From: Hydrogenophaga sp.
GTDB lineage: Bacteria > Pseudomonadota > Gammaproteobacteria > Burkholderiales > Burkholderiaceae_C
Assembly: GCF_019264445.1 (NCBI RefSeq)
Contig: NZ_JAHVAB010000081.1
Location: 62,001-126,000, forward strand
Direction of reading: 5' to 3'
Length of the DNA: 64,000 bases
Part shown: positions 38,537-48,349 of the stretch, piece by piece
Numbering within the stretch: the stretch's first letter is position 1
How the letters are laid out: each line of letters starts with the position of its first letter
Program-made: the position numbers and the translations under genes
Notes under the pieces: model-generated
Databases searched by the model: none
What the model was told of the DNA's origin: nothing
Seen by the model: only the letters and a program-made list of their open reading frames with translations

Positions 38537-39976
38537 ATGCGCATCGGCCTGCGGCTCCTGCTCGGCTTCTTTCTCGTGCTGGGGATCTCCCTGTTCGTGG
38601 TGCTGCGCGTGCTGCTCGACGAAGTCAAGCCCGGCACGCGCCTGGCCATGGAAGACAGCCTGATTGACGCGGCGTACACGCTCGCGCAGCTGGCCACGCC
38701 AGACATGAAGGCGGGCACGATGGCCGACGGCTTCTTTGCCCGCTCCCTGCAGGGCCTGCACGCCGCCAGGCCGGGCGCCCACATCGGAGGCTTCAGCAAG
38801 GACCGCATCGACTACCGCATCAGCATCACCGATGCCCAGGGCATCGTGCGCTTCGACACGCAGCCCGAGGCGGTGGGCCAGGACCATTCGCGCTGGAACG
38901 ATGTGGTGCGCACCCTGCGCGGCGAGTACGGCGCGCGCTCCAGCCCCGCGAGCCCTTACGACGTGGACAACACTGTCATGCACGTGGCCGCCCCCATTCG
39001 CGATGGCGACCGCATCATCGGCGTGCTCACAGTCTCCCGGCCCAACCAGCGCCTGCAGCCCTACATTGATCGCAGCGAGCAGCGCATCCTGCGCTGGTCT
39101 TGGGTGTTGCTCGGCTTGTCACTGCTCATCGGCGTGCTGTTCAGCTGGTGGATCGCGAGTTCGCTCTCTCGGCTGCGTGGTTATGCCAACGCCGTGTCGC
39201 GCGGCGAGCGAGCGCCCTTGCCCGTGCTCGGGCGCCTGAGTGGCAGCACGGAGTTCAGCGATCTGGCGGGCGCACTGGAGCGCATGCGGCTCAAGCTGGA
39301 AGACAAGGCCTATGTGGAGAGCTATGTGCACACGCTCACCCACGAACTCAAAAGCCCGCTGGCTGCGATACGCGGGGCCGCGGAACTGCTGCAGGAAGAA
39401 CTGGCATCCGCAGACCGCCAGCGCTTTGCCGGGAACATCCAGCGCCAGGCCGAGCGCCTGCGGTTGCTGGTGGACAAGCTGCTGCAGCTGGCCCATGTGG
39501 AGCAGATGCGCGGGCTGGCTACGCGCGAGCCGGTGGACCTGAGCGCGCTCACCCGCGAACTGTTGGCGCGACTTGAACCGCGCCTTCGCCTCAAATCAAT
39601 TCGGGTCCGCGATGAGCTGGGGCAGGGGCATGTGGTGCGCGGTGATCCGTTCCTGATCGGTCAGGCCTTGCAGAACCTGCTGGACAACGCGATCGATTTT
39701 TCACCCGCGCACGGCGAGCTGTGGCTGCACCTGCGGGCCGAAGGCGACCAGCTGGAGTGGTCGGTGCGCGACCAGGGGCCGGGCATTCCGGACTACGCGC
39801 GTGAGCGCCTTTTTGAGCGCTTCTACTCGCTGCCGCGTGGCGAGACGGGAGACAAGGGCTCGGGCCTCGGTCTGTGCCTGGTGAAAGAAGTGAGCGATCT
39901 GCACGGCGGGCAGGTGTGGGTGGAAAACGTCTCGCAGCCCACCGGTTGCCTCGCCCGCTGGCGTTTGCCCGCCTGA
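38537..39976 (+). CDS. creC: Sensor histidine kinase CreC
   Basis: MRIGLRLLLGFFLVLGISLFVVLRVLLDEVKPGTRLAMEDSLIDAAYTLAQLATPD...YVHTLTHELKSPLAAIRGAAELLQEE...GSGLGLCLVKEVSDLHGG. Confidence 0.93.
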   Translation: MRIGLRLLLGFFLVLGISLFVVLRVLLDEVKPGTRLAMEDSLIDAAYTLAQLATPDMKAGTMADGFFARSLQGLHAARPGAHIGGFSKDRIDYRISITDAQGIVRFDTQPEAVGQDHSRWNDVVRTLRGEYGARSSPASPYDVDNTVMHVAAPIRDGDRIIGVLTVSRPNQRLQPYIDRSEQRILRWSWVLLGLSLLIGVLFSWWIASSLSRLRGYANAVSRGERAPLPVLGRLSGSTEFSDLAGALERMRLKLEDKAYVESYVHTLTHELKSPLAAIRGAAELLQEELASADRQRFAGNIQRQAERLRLLVDKLLQLAHVEQMRGLATREPVDLSALTRELLARLEPRLRLKSIRVRDELGQGHVVRGDPFLIGQALQNLLDNAIDFSPAHGELWLHLRAEGDQLEWSVRDQGPGIPDYARERLFERFYSLPRGETGDKGSGLGLCLVKEVSDLHGGQVWVENVSQPTGCLARWRLPA

Positions 39977-39981
39977 AGCGT

Positions 39982-39997
39982 TTCACACCGGCTTCAC
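39982..39997 (+). promoter_or_regulatory. CreB box (cre-tag) upstream of creD
   Basis: TTCAC-ACCGGC-TTCAC, exact match to the known TTCAC-N6-TTCAC motif, 75 bp before the creD start. Confidence 0.8.
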
Positions 39998-40071
39998 AAA
40001 ACGCTCTGGCAGCGCACGCCCGCTTCGAGGGCGACCGCGAGACTGGCCGGGTTCTCACCACGGAGCCCGAA

Positions 40072-41430
40072 TTGAACAAATACCCCCTGCTCAGCAAAGT
40101 CCTGGTCATTGGCCTGCTGATGCTTTTGCTGTCCATTCCCCTGATGATGGTGCGCGACGTGATCCAGGAGCGCAGCCTGAACCGCGAGGCGGCCACCCAG
40201 GAGGTGGCGCGCGCGCATGCCGGTGCACAGACCATCACCGGCCCTGTGCTCTATGTGCCCTACACCGAGACCTTCACACGCACCGTGGCCGTGGGCGACA
40301 GTGGCCACACCCGAGAGGAACGCGTCACGCAGGCGCACGCCGTGATCCGCTTCCCCACGTTGATGGAGACCCGCAGCCAGCTTGCCACCGAAACGCGCTG
40401 GCGCGGCGTGTTCCCGATCACCGTGTACACGAGCTTGAACCATAGCAGCGGCCGTTTCGTGTGGAGCGATGTGGAGCCCAAAGAGAAAAATGGCCAGATC
40501 AACCTGGGTCAGCCGCGCCTGCTGATGGGCGTGAGCGATCTGCGCGGCCTGCTGAACGCGCCGCAGTTGAAAGTGGAGGGGCGTGCGGTGGCCGTGGCGC
40601 CAGCGCCTGCCGCGCAACGCCTGCCGCTGCCCTTGGCCGCGTCGCTGGAGGTGGCGCAGTTGCGCCCGGGCGCGGTGCTGCCCTTCGAGCTGCAGCTGGA
40701 CCTGGCGGGCACCGAGCGCATCGGCTGGGTGCCGCTGGCCGACGAGAACCGCGTGCAGCTGCAGTCCACCTGGCCTCACCCCAGCTTCGGCGGTGACTTT
40801 CTGCCGCGCACGCGAGCGGTGAGCGCGCAGGGCTTTGATGCCGCATGGAGCGTGCCGTCCCTCTCGACCCAGGCGCAGCAGCAGTTTGTCCAGCAACAGG
40901 GTGAACCACGGCGCGAACCCGAGAGCTTCTCGGTCTCGCTGGACAACCCGGTGGACGTCTATCGCATGACCGAGCGCGCCACCAAGTACGGAATGATGTT
41001 CATCGTGCTCACCTTCGCGGCCTTCTTCGTGCTGGAGATGGTGAAGCGCTGGCGCGTCCACCCCATGCAGTACTTGATGATCGGCGCCGCGCTGGTGTTG
41101 TTTTTCCTGCTGCTGCTCTCCATCTCCGAACACCTGGATTTCGTGTGGGCGTACACCGTGGCCAGCATCGCCTGCATTGGCCTGCTCGCGCACTACCTGC
41201 GGCATGTACTGGGAGGCTGGGCGCCAGGGTTGCTCATGAGCGGCCTGCTGGTGGCGCTGTATGGCGTGCTCTACGGCATTCTGGTGTCGGAGGACAACGC
41301 GCTGATGATGGGTTCGCTGCTGCTCTTCGGCGTGCTCGCCGCCATCATGATCGCCACGCGCAAGGTCGACTGGTACAGCGTGATGGGCGCACCCGCTGCG
41401 CAGAAGCCAATGACCGACCCGCAGGCCTGA
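40072..41430 (+). CDS. creD: Cell envelope integrity / inner membrane protein CreD
   Basis: TTG start; MNKYPLLSKVLVIGLLMLLLSIPLMMVRDVIQERSLNREAATQEVARAHAGAQTITGPVLYVPY...EMVKRWRVHPMQYLMIGAALVLFFLLLLSISEHLDFVWAYTVASIACIGLL. Confidence 0.94.
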   Translation: MNKYPLLSKVLVIGLLMLLLSIPLMMVRDVIQERSLNREAATQEVARAHAGAQTITGPVLYVPYTETFTRTVAVGDSGHTREERVTQAHAVIRFPTLMETRSQLATETRWRGVFPITVYTSLNHSSGRFVWSDVEPKEKNGQINLGQPRLLMGVSDLRGLLNAPQLKVEGRAVAVAPAPAAQRLPLPLAASLEVAQLRPGAVLPFELQLDLAGTERIGWVPLADENRVQLQSTWPHPSFGGDFLPRTRAVSAQGFDAAWSVPSLSTQAQQQFVQQQGEPRREPESFSVSLDNPVDVYRMTERATKYGMMFIVLTFAAFFVLEMVKRWRVHPMQYLMIGAALVLFFLLLLSISEHLDFVWAYTVASIACIGLLAHYLRHVLGGWAPGLLMSGLLVALYGVLYGILVSEDNALMMGSLLLFGVLAAIMIATRKVDWYSVMGAPAAQKPMTDPQA

Positions 41431-41436
41431 CCGTGT

Positions 41437-41724
41437 TCAGTAGCCTTCGATGGCGAACAGCGTCCCGCTGGCTGCGCGCTGGCGGATCGCCACCAGGCGC
41501 TGGTACTCGGGCGAGTGGTAGAAGGCCTGCAGGTGGGACATGTCGGGAAACTCCAGGATCACCTGGCGCTGCGGCACACCCGTGCCTTCGAGCACGCTGA
41601 CCGCGCCGCCGCGCACCAGGTAGCGGCCGCCATGTGCGGCGATGAGCGCAGGCACCTCGCGGCGGTATTCCTCGTAAAGCTCGGGGTTGGTGATCTCGAT
41701 GTTGCCGTAGATGTAGGCGGCCAT
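41437..41724 (-). CDS. DUF1330 domain-containing protein
   Basis: MAAYIYGNIEITNPELYEEYRREVPALIAAHGGRYLVRGGAVSVLEGTGVPQRQVILEFPDMSHLQAFYHSPEYQRLVAIR. Confidence 0.93.
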   Translation of the reverse strand: MAAYIYGNIEITNPELYEEYRREVPALIAAHGGRYLVRGGAVSVLEGTGVPQRQVILEFPDMSHLQAFYHSPEYQRLVAIRQRAASGTLFAIEGY

Positions 41725-41776
41725 GGCGTCTCCTGCTGGTGAATGACTGCGCAGCTTATCTGCACTTCGTCATGGG

Positions 41777-43249
41777 CTACGCAGCGCTGAGAAACTGAGG
41801 CAGCAGCGCGGCGTACAGCGACTGGAAGCGGGCATGCCGAAGCACCAGGGCGGCGTGGGACGCGGCGTCGGGCTCGAAGCGGCGCGAGACCGGGGGCGTG
41901 GTGCACACCGTGTCGATGGCGCCCCCGCACGCCAGCCAGGCCAGCCGGGCGGCTCCCAGCGCTGCGCCGGTTTCGCCCCCGGCATGCGCACGCAGTGTGA
42001 GACCCAGGGTGTCGGCCAGCAGTTGCGCCCACCAGGTATCGCGCGCGCCACCGCCCACCAGCGAGAGGGCGCGCATCGGCGGCTCGCTGGTGCTCAGGGT
42101 CTGCAGACCGTCGCGCAGGCCGAAACCCACGCCCTCGGCCACGGCATAGGCCAAGGCCTCGCGGCCTTGGCTGGCGGTCATGCAGAACCAGACGCCACTG
42201 GCCAGCGGCTGGTTGTGGGGTGTGCGCTCGCCGCTCAGGTAGGGCAGAAACAACGGCGCTGCGGCGCGCTCGGCGGGTGTGAGGCGCGCCGCCGCCGCGA
42301 GCAGTGCGGCTTCGTTGTCGAAGCCCAGCGTTCGCGCTGACCAGCTCACCGCGCCGGCCGCGCTCAGCATCACCGACATCTGGTGCCAGCGGTTGGGCAG
42401 TGCGTGGCAGAAGGCGTGCAGCGCACGCTGCGGGTTGGGCTGGAACCGGTCGCCGCTGACGAAGACCACGCCCGAGGTGCCGAGCGAGACAAAGCCTTCG
42501 CCGGGTTGCACCAGGCCCATGCCCACGGCGCTGGCCGCGTTGTCACCCGCGCCACCCGCCACCGGCACGCGCGCGGGCAGCCCCCAGCGTGCACAGACGG
42601 CGGGGGTGAGCAGGGCCGAGACTTCGCTGCCTTCCACCAGACGCGGCATGTGCGCGCGTGAGAGGCCGCAGGCCTGCAGCAAGGTGTCGGACCAGTCGCG
42701 CCGCGCGCCGTCGAGCCACAGCGTGCCGGCTGCATCGGACATCTCGCTCACCGCCTCTCCGGTGAGGCACAGGCGAAGCCAGTCTTTGGGCAGGAGCACG
42801 CGGCGCACGCGAGAAAACAGGGCGGGTTCGTGCTCGCGCACCCACAGCAGCTTGGGGGCGGTGAACCCGGGCATGGCGAGGTTGCCGGTGATCGCGGCGA
42901 GGTCGGGCACGGCAGCGGTGAGCTGCTCGCACTGCGCGCCACTGCGCCCGTCGTTCCACAGGATGGCCGGGCGCAGCACGGCGTCGTGTTCATCGAGCAG
43001 CACGGCGCCATGCATCTGGCCCGAGAGGCCCACGCCCTGCAGCCGGGCGAGCTCGGCGGCGTGGGTCTGCTGCAGCTGCGTCATCACGTCTTCCAGCGCA
43101 GACCACCAGTCCGCCGGTGCCTGCTCGGCCCACAGCGGCTGCGGGCGTTGCACGGTGAGCGGCGAACGTGCGGTGGCGATCACCTCGTGGGTGTCGGTGA
43201 GCAGCAGCGCTTTGAGTTCGGACGTGCCGAGGTCGAGACCGAGGAACAT
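41777..43249 (-). CDS. xylB: Xylulokinase
   Basis: MFLGLDLGTSELKALLLTDTHEVIATARSPLTVQRPQPLWAEQAPADWWSALEDVM...GVGLSGQMHGAVLLDEHDAVLRPAILWNDGRS. Confidence 0.94.
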   Translation of the reverse strand: MFLGLDLGTSELKALLLTDTHEVIATARSPLTVQRPQPLWAEQAPADWWSALEDVMTQLQQTHAAELARLQGVGLSGQMHGAVLLDEHDAVLRPAILWNDGRSGAQCEQLTAAVPDLAAITGNLAMPGFTAPKLLWVREHEPALFSRVRRVLLPKDWLRLCLTGEAVSEMSDAAGTLWLDGARRDWSDTLLQACGLSRAHMPRLVEGSEVSALLTPAVCARWGLPARVPVAGGAGDNAASAVGMGLVQPGEGFVSLGTSGVVFVSGDRFQPNPQRALHAFCHALPNRWHQMSVMLSAAGAVSWSARTLGFDNEAALLAAAARLTPAERAAAPLFLPYLSGERTPHNQPLASGVWFCMTASQGREALAYAVAEGVGFGLRDGLQTLSTSEPPMRALSLVGGGARDTWWAQLLADTLGLTLRAHAGGETGAALGAARLAWLACGGAIDTVCTTPPVSRRFEPDAASHAALVLRHARFQSLYAALLPQFLSAA

Positions 43250-43252
43250 GAA

Positions 43253-44188
43253 TCAGTTCGAACCACGAAAGCGGGTGAGTGACTGGCGCCGGAACTCCGA
43301 CGGGGTCATGCCCTTGATGTCCAGGAAACGGCGGTTGAAGTTGGCCACGTTGTTGAAGCCCACCTCGTAGCAGATGTGGGTGATCTGCTGCTCGGTGTCC
43401 ATCAGCAACTGGCAGGCGCGGCTGATGCGCACACGGTTGACGAAGTCGGTGAAGGTGTTGCCCGTGGCCTTGCGGAAAAACCGGCTGAACTTGCTCTCGC
43501 TCATGCCGAGTTCGCTGGCGAGCGCGGCGGCCGAGTGCTCGTCGGCCAGGTGGTCGGTGATGCGGCTGACGACGGCGTCAATCTGGTCGAGCTCGTTGGC
43601 ATCGTCGGTGCTTTGCAGCTGCACGCTGGAGAGCAGGCGGTAGTCGGTGCAGGCCGCCAGATCGCTCAGGAAATCACAGAAGGCCGTGAACCGCTTGAGG
43701 CCCCGCGTGCCCTTGACCTTGTGCCAGTGGGCCTCGGCGGTGTCAGACAGTCCAAAGAACTCGATACCGTGTTTGGCGCGTTCGAGCAGCGGCAGCACCT
43801 CGGCCAGCTCCGGAATGGTTTCGCTCGCAAGCACCAGCGGTTCGTGGGAAAACTGGATCACCAGGTCGCGCAGCGCCACGCCGCCTTCGGGCATGTCCAT
43901 GCTGACCCAGTTGTGCGGCAGGCGCGGCCCTGTGAGCACGAGCTGACCGGCCTGGAAGGGCCCGATCCAGTCGCCCACGAAGACCTTGCCCGAGGTCGCG
44001 GTGATCAGGTGCAGCTCGTACTCGTCGTGGTAGTGCCAGCGGGCCAGTGGCGTGGGAAAGCCGTGCGAGAGGCAGCGCACAAAGCCCACGTCGGTCGACG
44101 ATTCGTAGCCCAGGTTCGGTGAGCGGACCAGCTCGTGTTCCAGCTCGGGCTTGATCTGGCGGGGGGCAGTGCGGCTGCGAACGGTCAT
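43253..44188 (-). CDS. AraC family transcriptional regulator
   Basis: N-terminal cupin-like region and C-terminal AraC HTH (RITDHLADEHSAAALASELGMSESKFSRFFRKATGNTFTDFVNRVRISRACQLLMDTEQQITHICYEVGFNNVANFNRRFLDIKGMTPSEFRR). Start 44188 or 44203. Confidence 0.93.
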   Translation of the reverse strand: MTVRSRTAPRQIKPELEHELVRSPNLGYESSTDVGFVRCLSHGFPTPLARWHYHDEYELHLITATSGKVFVGDWIGPFQAGQLVLTGPRLPHNWVSMDMPEGGVALRDLVIQFSHEPLVLASETIPELAEVLPLLERAKHGIEFFGLSDTAEAHWHKVKGTRGLKRFTAFCDFLSDLAACTDYRLLSSVQLQSTDDANELDQIDAVVSRITDHLADEHSAAALASELGMSESKFSRFFRKATGNTFTDFVNRVRISRACQLLMDTEQQITHICYEVGFNNVANFNRRFLDIKGMTPSEFRRQSLTRFRGSN

Positions 44189-44214
44189 GGAGCGGGCAGG
44201 CAACGTGGTGCGGG

Positions 44215-45633
44215 TCAGGTGAGTGAGGTGCTCACGCCAGTGTGCGCTGAAACGAAGCGGCTCACCCGGTCTCGCGCATCGCGCACGGCATCCACCAACC
44301 GGGGATGGCTGGCGAGCTCACCCCAGAGTGTCGTGTCGGCGCAGAACGCTTGCACGGGGTCAGCTGCGTCGCAGATGGCGCGGGCGGCGTCGGGTTTCAT
44401 CGCCTGATCCTGGTAGGTGTAGGGGATCTGGCCAGCGTGCCAGCGCTGGAGGTAGGCCAGAAACAGCGCGGGCAGCATGGCCACGCTGTCAATTTTCTCG
44501 CTGCGCGCCAGGCGCTCGCGGATGGTGGGCGCAATGAAGCCCGGAATCTTGCTGAAGCCGTCCATGGCCACGCGCTGGTTGGTGTCGGCGATGGCCGGGT
44601 TGCTGAAGCGGTCGAGCACCACATCGCGGTAGTCGGGCAGGTTGATGGGGCAGGGGTGTTCCGGCGTGTCCAGCACGGGGATCACATCGGAGGTCACGTA
44701 ATCGTAGGCGAAGCGGCGGATCACGGCTTGCTGCGTGCCCTCGTGGATGTACTGCAGACCGATCAGCGTGCCGGCCCATGCAATGCAGGAGTGGGTGGCG
44801 TTGAGCAGGCGAATCTTGGCTTCCTCAAAGGCGTCCACCGAGGCCACCATCTCCACGCCCACGCGTTCCCATTCGGGTCGGCCTGCGATGAAGCGGTCTT
44901 CGATGACCCACTGGATGAAGCTCTCGCCCATGAGGGCGGCTGGGTCGTCCTGGCCGGTGGCCGCCTTGACGCGCTGCACCACGTCGGGTGTGGGGCGGGG
45001 CGTGATGCGGTCCACCATGGCGTTGGGGCTGCTGGTGTTGGCCAACACCCAGTCGGCGAGGCTGGTGTCGCCCAGTGCCTCGATGAATTGCAGCAGGCCG
45101 CTGCGCGAGCGCTCACCGTTGTGGCGCAGGTTGTCGCAGTTCATCAGCGTCACCGGGCCTGCCTGGGTCTGCATGCGCGCGCGCAGCAGCGTGACCAGGC
45201 CACCGTATAGCGTGTGGCCGGCCCCGCCGCTCTTCACGGCAGCCAGATCGGCGCGCAGGTCAGGGAAGCTCGCCCAGTCGAGGTGGTTGTGGGCATCGAG
45301 GTAGTAGCCAGCTTCCGTGACGGTGAAGGAGATGATGCGCGTGGCCGGATCGGCCGCGACGGCCACCAGCGGTGCCAGATCGTCCTGGTACGGCAGCACG
45401 CGCTGGATCGAGGTGATGCGGGTGTAGCTGCGCTCGCCTTGCGGCGTCACGGTCTCCAGCGTGTAGGCGCCGCCTTGCGCCTGCAGCGCGGCGATGGTGT
45501 CCAGCATGTCGGGGCGCAGGTTGCCACCGGCAATGGCCCAACGGGTGTCGCCCAGCTGGCGCAGCTGGTGCACATACACGGCCTGGTGCGCGCGGTGGAA
45601 CGAGCCCAGGCCCAGGTGGAGGATGGTGTTCAT
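44215..45633 (-). CDS. Mannitol dehydrogenase family protein (arabinitol/mannitol 2-dehydrogenase type)
   Basis: MNTILHLGLGSFHRAHQAVYVHQLRQLGDTRWAIAGGNLRPDMLDTIAALQAQGGAYTLETVTPQGERSYTRITSI...; context with xylB suggests D-arabinitol 4-dehydrogenase. Confidence 0.92.
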   Translation of the reverse strand: MNTILHLGLGSFHRAHQAVYVHQLRQLGDTRWAIAGGNLRPDMLDTIAALQAQGGAYTLETVTPQGERSYTRITSIQRVLPYQDDLAPLVAVAADPATRIISFTVTEAGYYLDAHNHLDWASFPDLRADLAAVKSGGAGHTLYGGLVTLLRARMQTQAGPVTLMNCDNLRHNGERSRSGLLQFIEALGDTSLADWVLANTSSPNAMVDRITPRPTPDVVQRVKAATGQDDPAALMGESFIQWVIEDRFIAGRPEWERVGVEMVASVDAFEEAKIRLLNATHSCIAWAGTLIGLQYIHEGTQQAVIRRFAYDYVTSDVIPVLDTPEHPCPINLPDYRDVVLDRFSNPAIADTNQRVAMDGFSKIPGFIAPTIRERLARSEKIDSVAMLPALFLAYLQRWHAGQIPYTYQDQAMKPDAARAICDAADPVQAFCADTTLWGELASHPRLVDAVRDARDRVSRFVSAHTGVSTSLT

Positions 45634-45674
45634 GGTGAGCAAAGCGTCGCAGGATCGTGAGAAAAAAGGGAGGG

Positions 45675-46409
45675 TCAGAGGTCGAAGTTCGTGGGCATCA
45701 TCACCACGTCGCGGATGGTCATGCCGCGTGGGCGGGTGAGCATGAAGAGCACCACTTCAGCGACTTCGGCCGCGTCGATCAGGCTGCCGCTGGCCTTGGC
45801 TTCGGCCAGCTTTTCCGCCGGCCAGTCAGCCAGCAGCGAGGTGATCACGGGCCCCGGCGAAATGGCGCCCACGCGGATGCCGTGTTTGAACACCTGCCGG
45901 CGCACCGTCTGTACAAAGCAGTCAATGGCCCATTTCGAGGAGGCGTAAACCGGTTCCCAGGGGGTTGGGAAGTGCGCGGCGAGCGAGCTGGTCACGATGA
46001 TGTCGCCGCGGCCGCGCGGGATCATGTGTGCCAGCACGCCGCGCACGTTCTTCATGACCACGTTGACGTTGAGCTGGAGCATGCGGTCGATCGCTTCGTC
46101 GCTGGCGTCCATCAGGTCACCGCCCACGTAAAGCCCGGCGTTGGCGTGAAAAATATCGATCTGACCGGCCAGGCCGAGGATGCGCTCGGGCAGGGAGGCG
46201 CATTGCGCGGGGTCCAGCAGGTCCAGCACCAGCGGCAGGGCGGCGGGGCCCAGTTTTTCGCGGGCTCGGGCCAGGGCTTTGGCGTCGCGGTCGATCAGCA
46301 CGACCTGGGCACCCGCGGCCAGCAGCGCCAGGGCGCTCGCAAAACCGATGCCCGATGCGGCGCCCGTGACGGCGGCCACCTGACCGCTTAAAGGGTGAGC
46401 AGGACTCAT
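45675..46409 (-). CDS. SDR family oxidoreductase
   Basis: LSGQVAAVTGAASGIGFASALALLAAGAQVVLIDRD...NAGLYVGGDLM...YASSKWAIDCFVQTVRRQV. Confidence 0.95.
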   Translation of the reverse strand: MSPAHPLSGQVAAVTGAASGIGFASALALLAAGAQVVLIDRDAKALARAREKLGPAALPLVLDLLDPAQCASLPERILGLAGQIDIFHANAGLYVGGDLMDASDEAIDRMLQLNVNVVMKNVRGVLAHMIPRGRGDIIVTSSLAAHFPTPWEPVYASSKWAIDCFVQTVRRQVFKHGIRVGAISPGPVITSLLADWPAEKLAEAKASGSLIDAAEVAEVVLFMLTRPRGMTIRDVVMMPTNFDL

Positions 46410-46444
46410 GGGATGTCTGGAACGGGTGGGGTTTGGCGTGAGGC

Positions 46445-47488
46445 TCAGGCAGAAGCGCGGGCGACCACGCGACCGGCCTGGTCGAACCAGTGCGCATGTT
46501 GGGTGGCGATGTCGAGCGTGACGGCATCCCCCGCGGTGAGCGCGGTGCGCTCGCTCTGGCGCGCCACCAGCGGTGCGCCTTCGGTGGTTCTCAGGTAGAT
46601 GAGCGTCTCGGCACCGAGCGCTTCAATCAGGTCCACCTGGCCCTTGATCGCGCCTTGCCCAGCCGGGCGCACGACCACGCTCTCCGGGCGCAGCCCGATC
46701 GAGCCCCCCGATGCGCCCACAGGCGCCTGCTGCTGGACCAGCGCGGGCATCTGCTGCAGCGGCGACACGTTCATCTGCGGTGTGCCGATGAACTGCGCGA
46801 CAAACTGGTTGGCCGGGCGGTCGTAGAGCTCCAGCGGTGTGCCCACCTGTTCGATGACGCCATCGCGCAGCACCACCACACGGTCGGCCAGCGTCATGGC
46901 TTCCACCTGGTCGTGCGTCACGTAGATGGTGGTGGCGCCCAGGTCGCGGTGCAGCTTGGCGATCTCCACGCGGGTCTGGCCGCGCAGCGCAGCGTCCAGG
47001 TTGGACAGCGGTTCGTCGAACAGAAACACCTTGGGCGCACGCACGATGGCACGGCCAATGGCCACCCGCTGGCGCTGCCCGCCCGAGAGCTCCTTGGGCG
47101 TGCGCTGCAGGTAGGTCGTGAGGTTGAGGATGTCGGCGGCGCGCTGCACCTTGTCCTGGATGACCTTGGGGTCCACCTTGGCGAGCTTGAGCGCGAAGCT
47201 CATGTTTTCGAACACGCTCATGTGCGGGTAGAGCGCGTAGCTCTGAAACACCATGGCCAGGTCGCGCTTGCTGGAAGGCTGGTGCGTGATGTCGCGGTCT
47301 TCCAGGTGCAGCGTGCCGCCGTCGATGTGCTCCAGCCCGGCGATGAGCCGCAGCAGCGTGGACTTGCCGCAGCCCGAGGGCCCGACGAAGACGATGAATT
47401 CGCCCTGCTGGATGGACAGGTCGATGCCTTTGATGGCGCGGTGATCACCGAAAAACTTCTCGATGCCCTTGAGTTGCAGGTAAGCCAT
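46445..47488 (-). CDS. ABC transporter ATP-binding protein (UgpC/MalK/SmoK type)
   Basis: MAYLQLKGIEKFFGDHRAIKGIDLSIQQGEFIVFVGPSGCGKSTLLRLIAGLEHIDGG...LSGGQRQRVAIGRAIVRAPKVFLFDEPLSNLDAALR. Confidence 0.96.
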   Translation of the reverse strand: MAYLQLKGIEKFFGDHRAIKGIDLSIQQGEFIVFVGPSGCGKSTLLRLIAGLEHIDGGTLHLEDRDITHQPSSKRDLAMVFQSYALYPHMSVFENMSFALKLAKVDPKVIQDKVQRAADILNLTTYLQRTPKELSGGQRQRVAIGRAIVRAPKVFLFDEPLSNLDAALRGQTRVEIAKLHRDLGATTIYVTHDQVEAMTLADRVVVLRDGVIEQVGTPLELYDRPANQFVAQFIGTPQMNVSPLQQMPALVQQQAPVGASGGSIGLRPESVVVRPAGQGAIKGQVDLIEALGAETLIYLRTTEGAPLVARQSERTALTAGDAVTLDIATQHAHWFDQAGRVVARASA

Positions 47489-47508
47489 GGTGCGTGTCCT
47501 GAAGAGAT

Positions 47509-48339
47509 TTACTTGACTGCGCCGAAGGTGAGGCCTTGGACCAACTGCTTCTGGCTGAACCAGCCGAACACCACGATGGGCGCAATGGCCATGAGCGAGG
47601 CCGCGGAGAGCTTGGCCCAGAACAGGCCTTCGGGGCTGGAGTAGCTGGCGATCAGCGTGGCCAGCGTGCCGGCTTGCGCCGAGCTGAGGTTCAGGCTCCA
47701 GAAGGCTTCGTTCCAGCTGAGCACCAGGCACAGCAAGCCGGTGGACGCCAGCGTGCCCAGAGACAGCGGCAGCAGCACCTTTGTGGCTTCCTGCCACAGC
47801 GTGGCGCCGTCCATGCGCGCGGCCTCCAGGATCTCGTTGGGTATTTCCTTGAATCCCGAATACAGCATCCACACCATGATGGGCAGGTTGGACAGCGTGA
47901 AGACGATGATGAGACCGAGCTGCGTGTCGAGCAGGTGGCTCTTTTGTGCGAGCACATAGATGGGCACCAGCGCACCCACGGCCGGCATCATCTTGGTGGA
48001 GAGCATCCACATGAGGATGTCCTTGTCGTACTTGCCTTTGAAGAAGGCCATGGCGTAGGCCGCAGGTGCCGCAATGGCCAGCCCGAGCAGGGTGGACACC
48101 ACGCTGGTGACCACCGAGTTCCAGGCGTAGTGCAGGTAATCGCTGCGCTCCTGCACCTCGTGGAAGTTCTCCAGCGTGGGCTTGAAGAACAGCTCGGGCG
48201 GGACCGCAATGGCCTGCAGCTCGGTCTTGAACGCGGTGAGCAGCAGCCAGCCCAGTGGAAAGAACAGCAGCAGCGCCACCGCCCAGGCGGCCACGGTGCG
48301 CACCGCATATGCGGGGGTGAAGGTGGATTCGCGTGCCAT
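47509..48339 (-). CDS. Carbohydrate ABC transporter permease (MalG-like)
   Basis: MARESTFTPAYAVRTVAAWAVALLLFFPLGWLLLTAFKTELQAIAVPPELFFKPTLENF...; EAA-like motif EAARMDGATLWQEATKVLLPL. Confidence 0.95.
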   Translation of the reverse strand: MARESTFTPAYAVRTVAAWAVALLLFFPLGWLLLTAFKTELQAIAVPPELFFKPTLENFHEVQERSDYLHYAWNSVVTSVVSTLLGLAIAAPAAYAMAFFKGKYDKDILMWMLSTKMMPAVGALVPIYVLAQKSHLLDTQLGLIIVFTLSNLPIMVWMLYSGFKEIPNEILEAARMDGATLWQEATKVLLPLSLGTLASTGLLCLVLSWNEAFWSLNLSSAQAGTLATLIASYSSPEGLFWAKLSAASLMAIAPIVVFGWFSQKQLVQGLTFGAVK

Positions 48340-48349
48340 GGTGTGTGCC

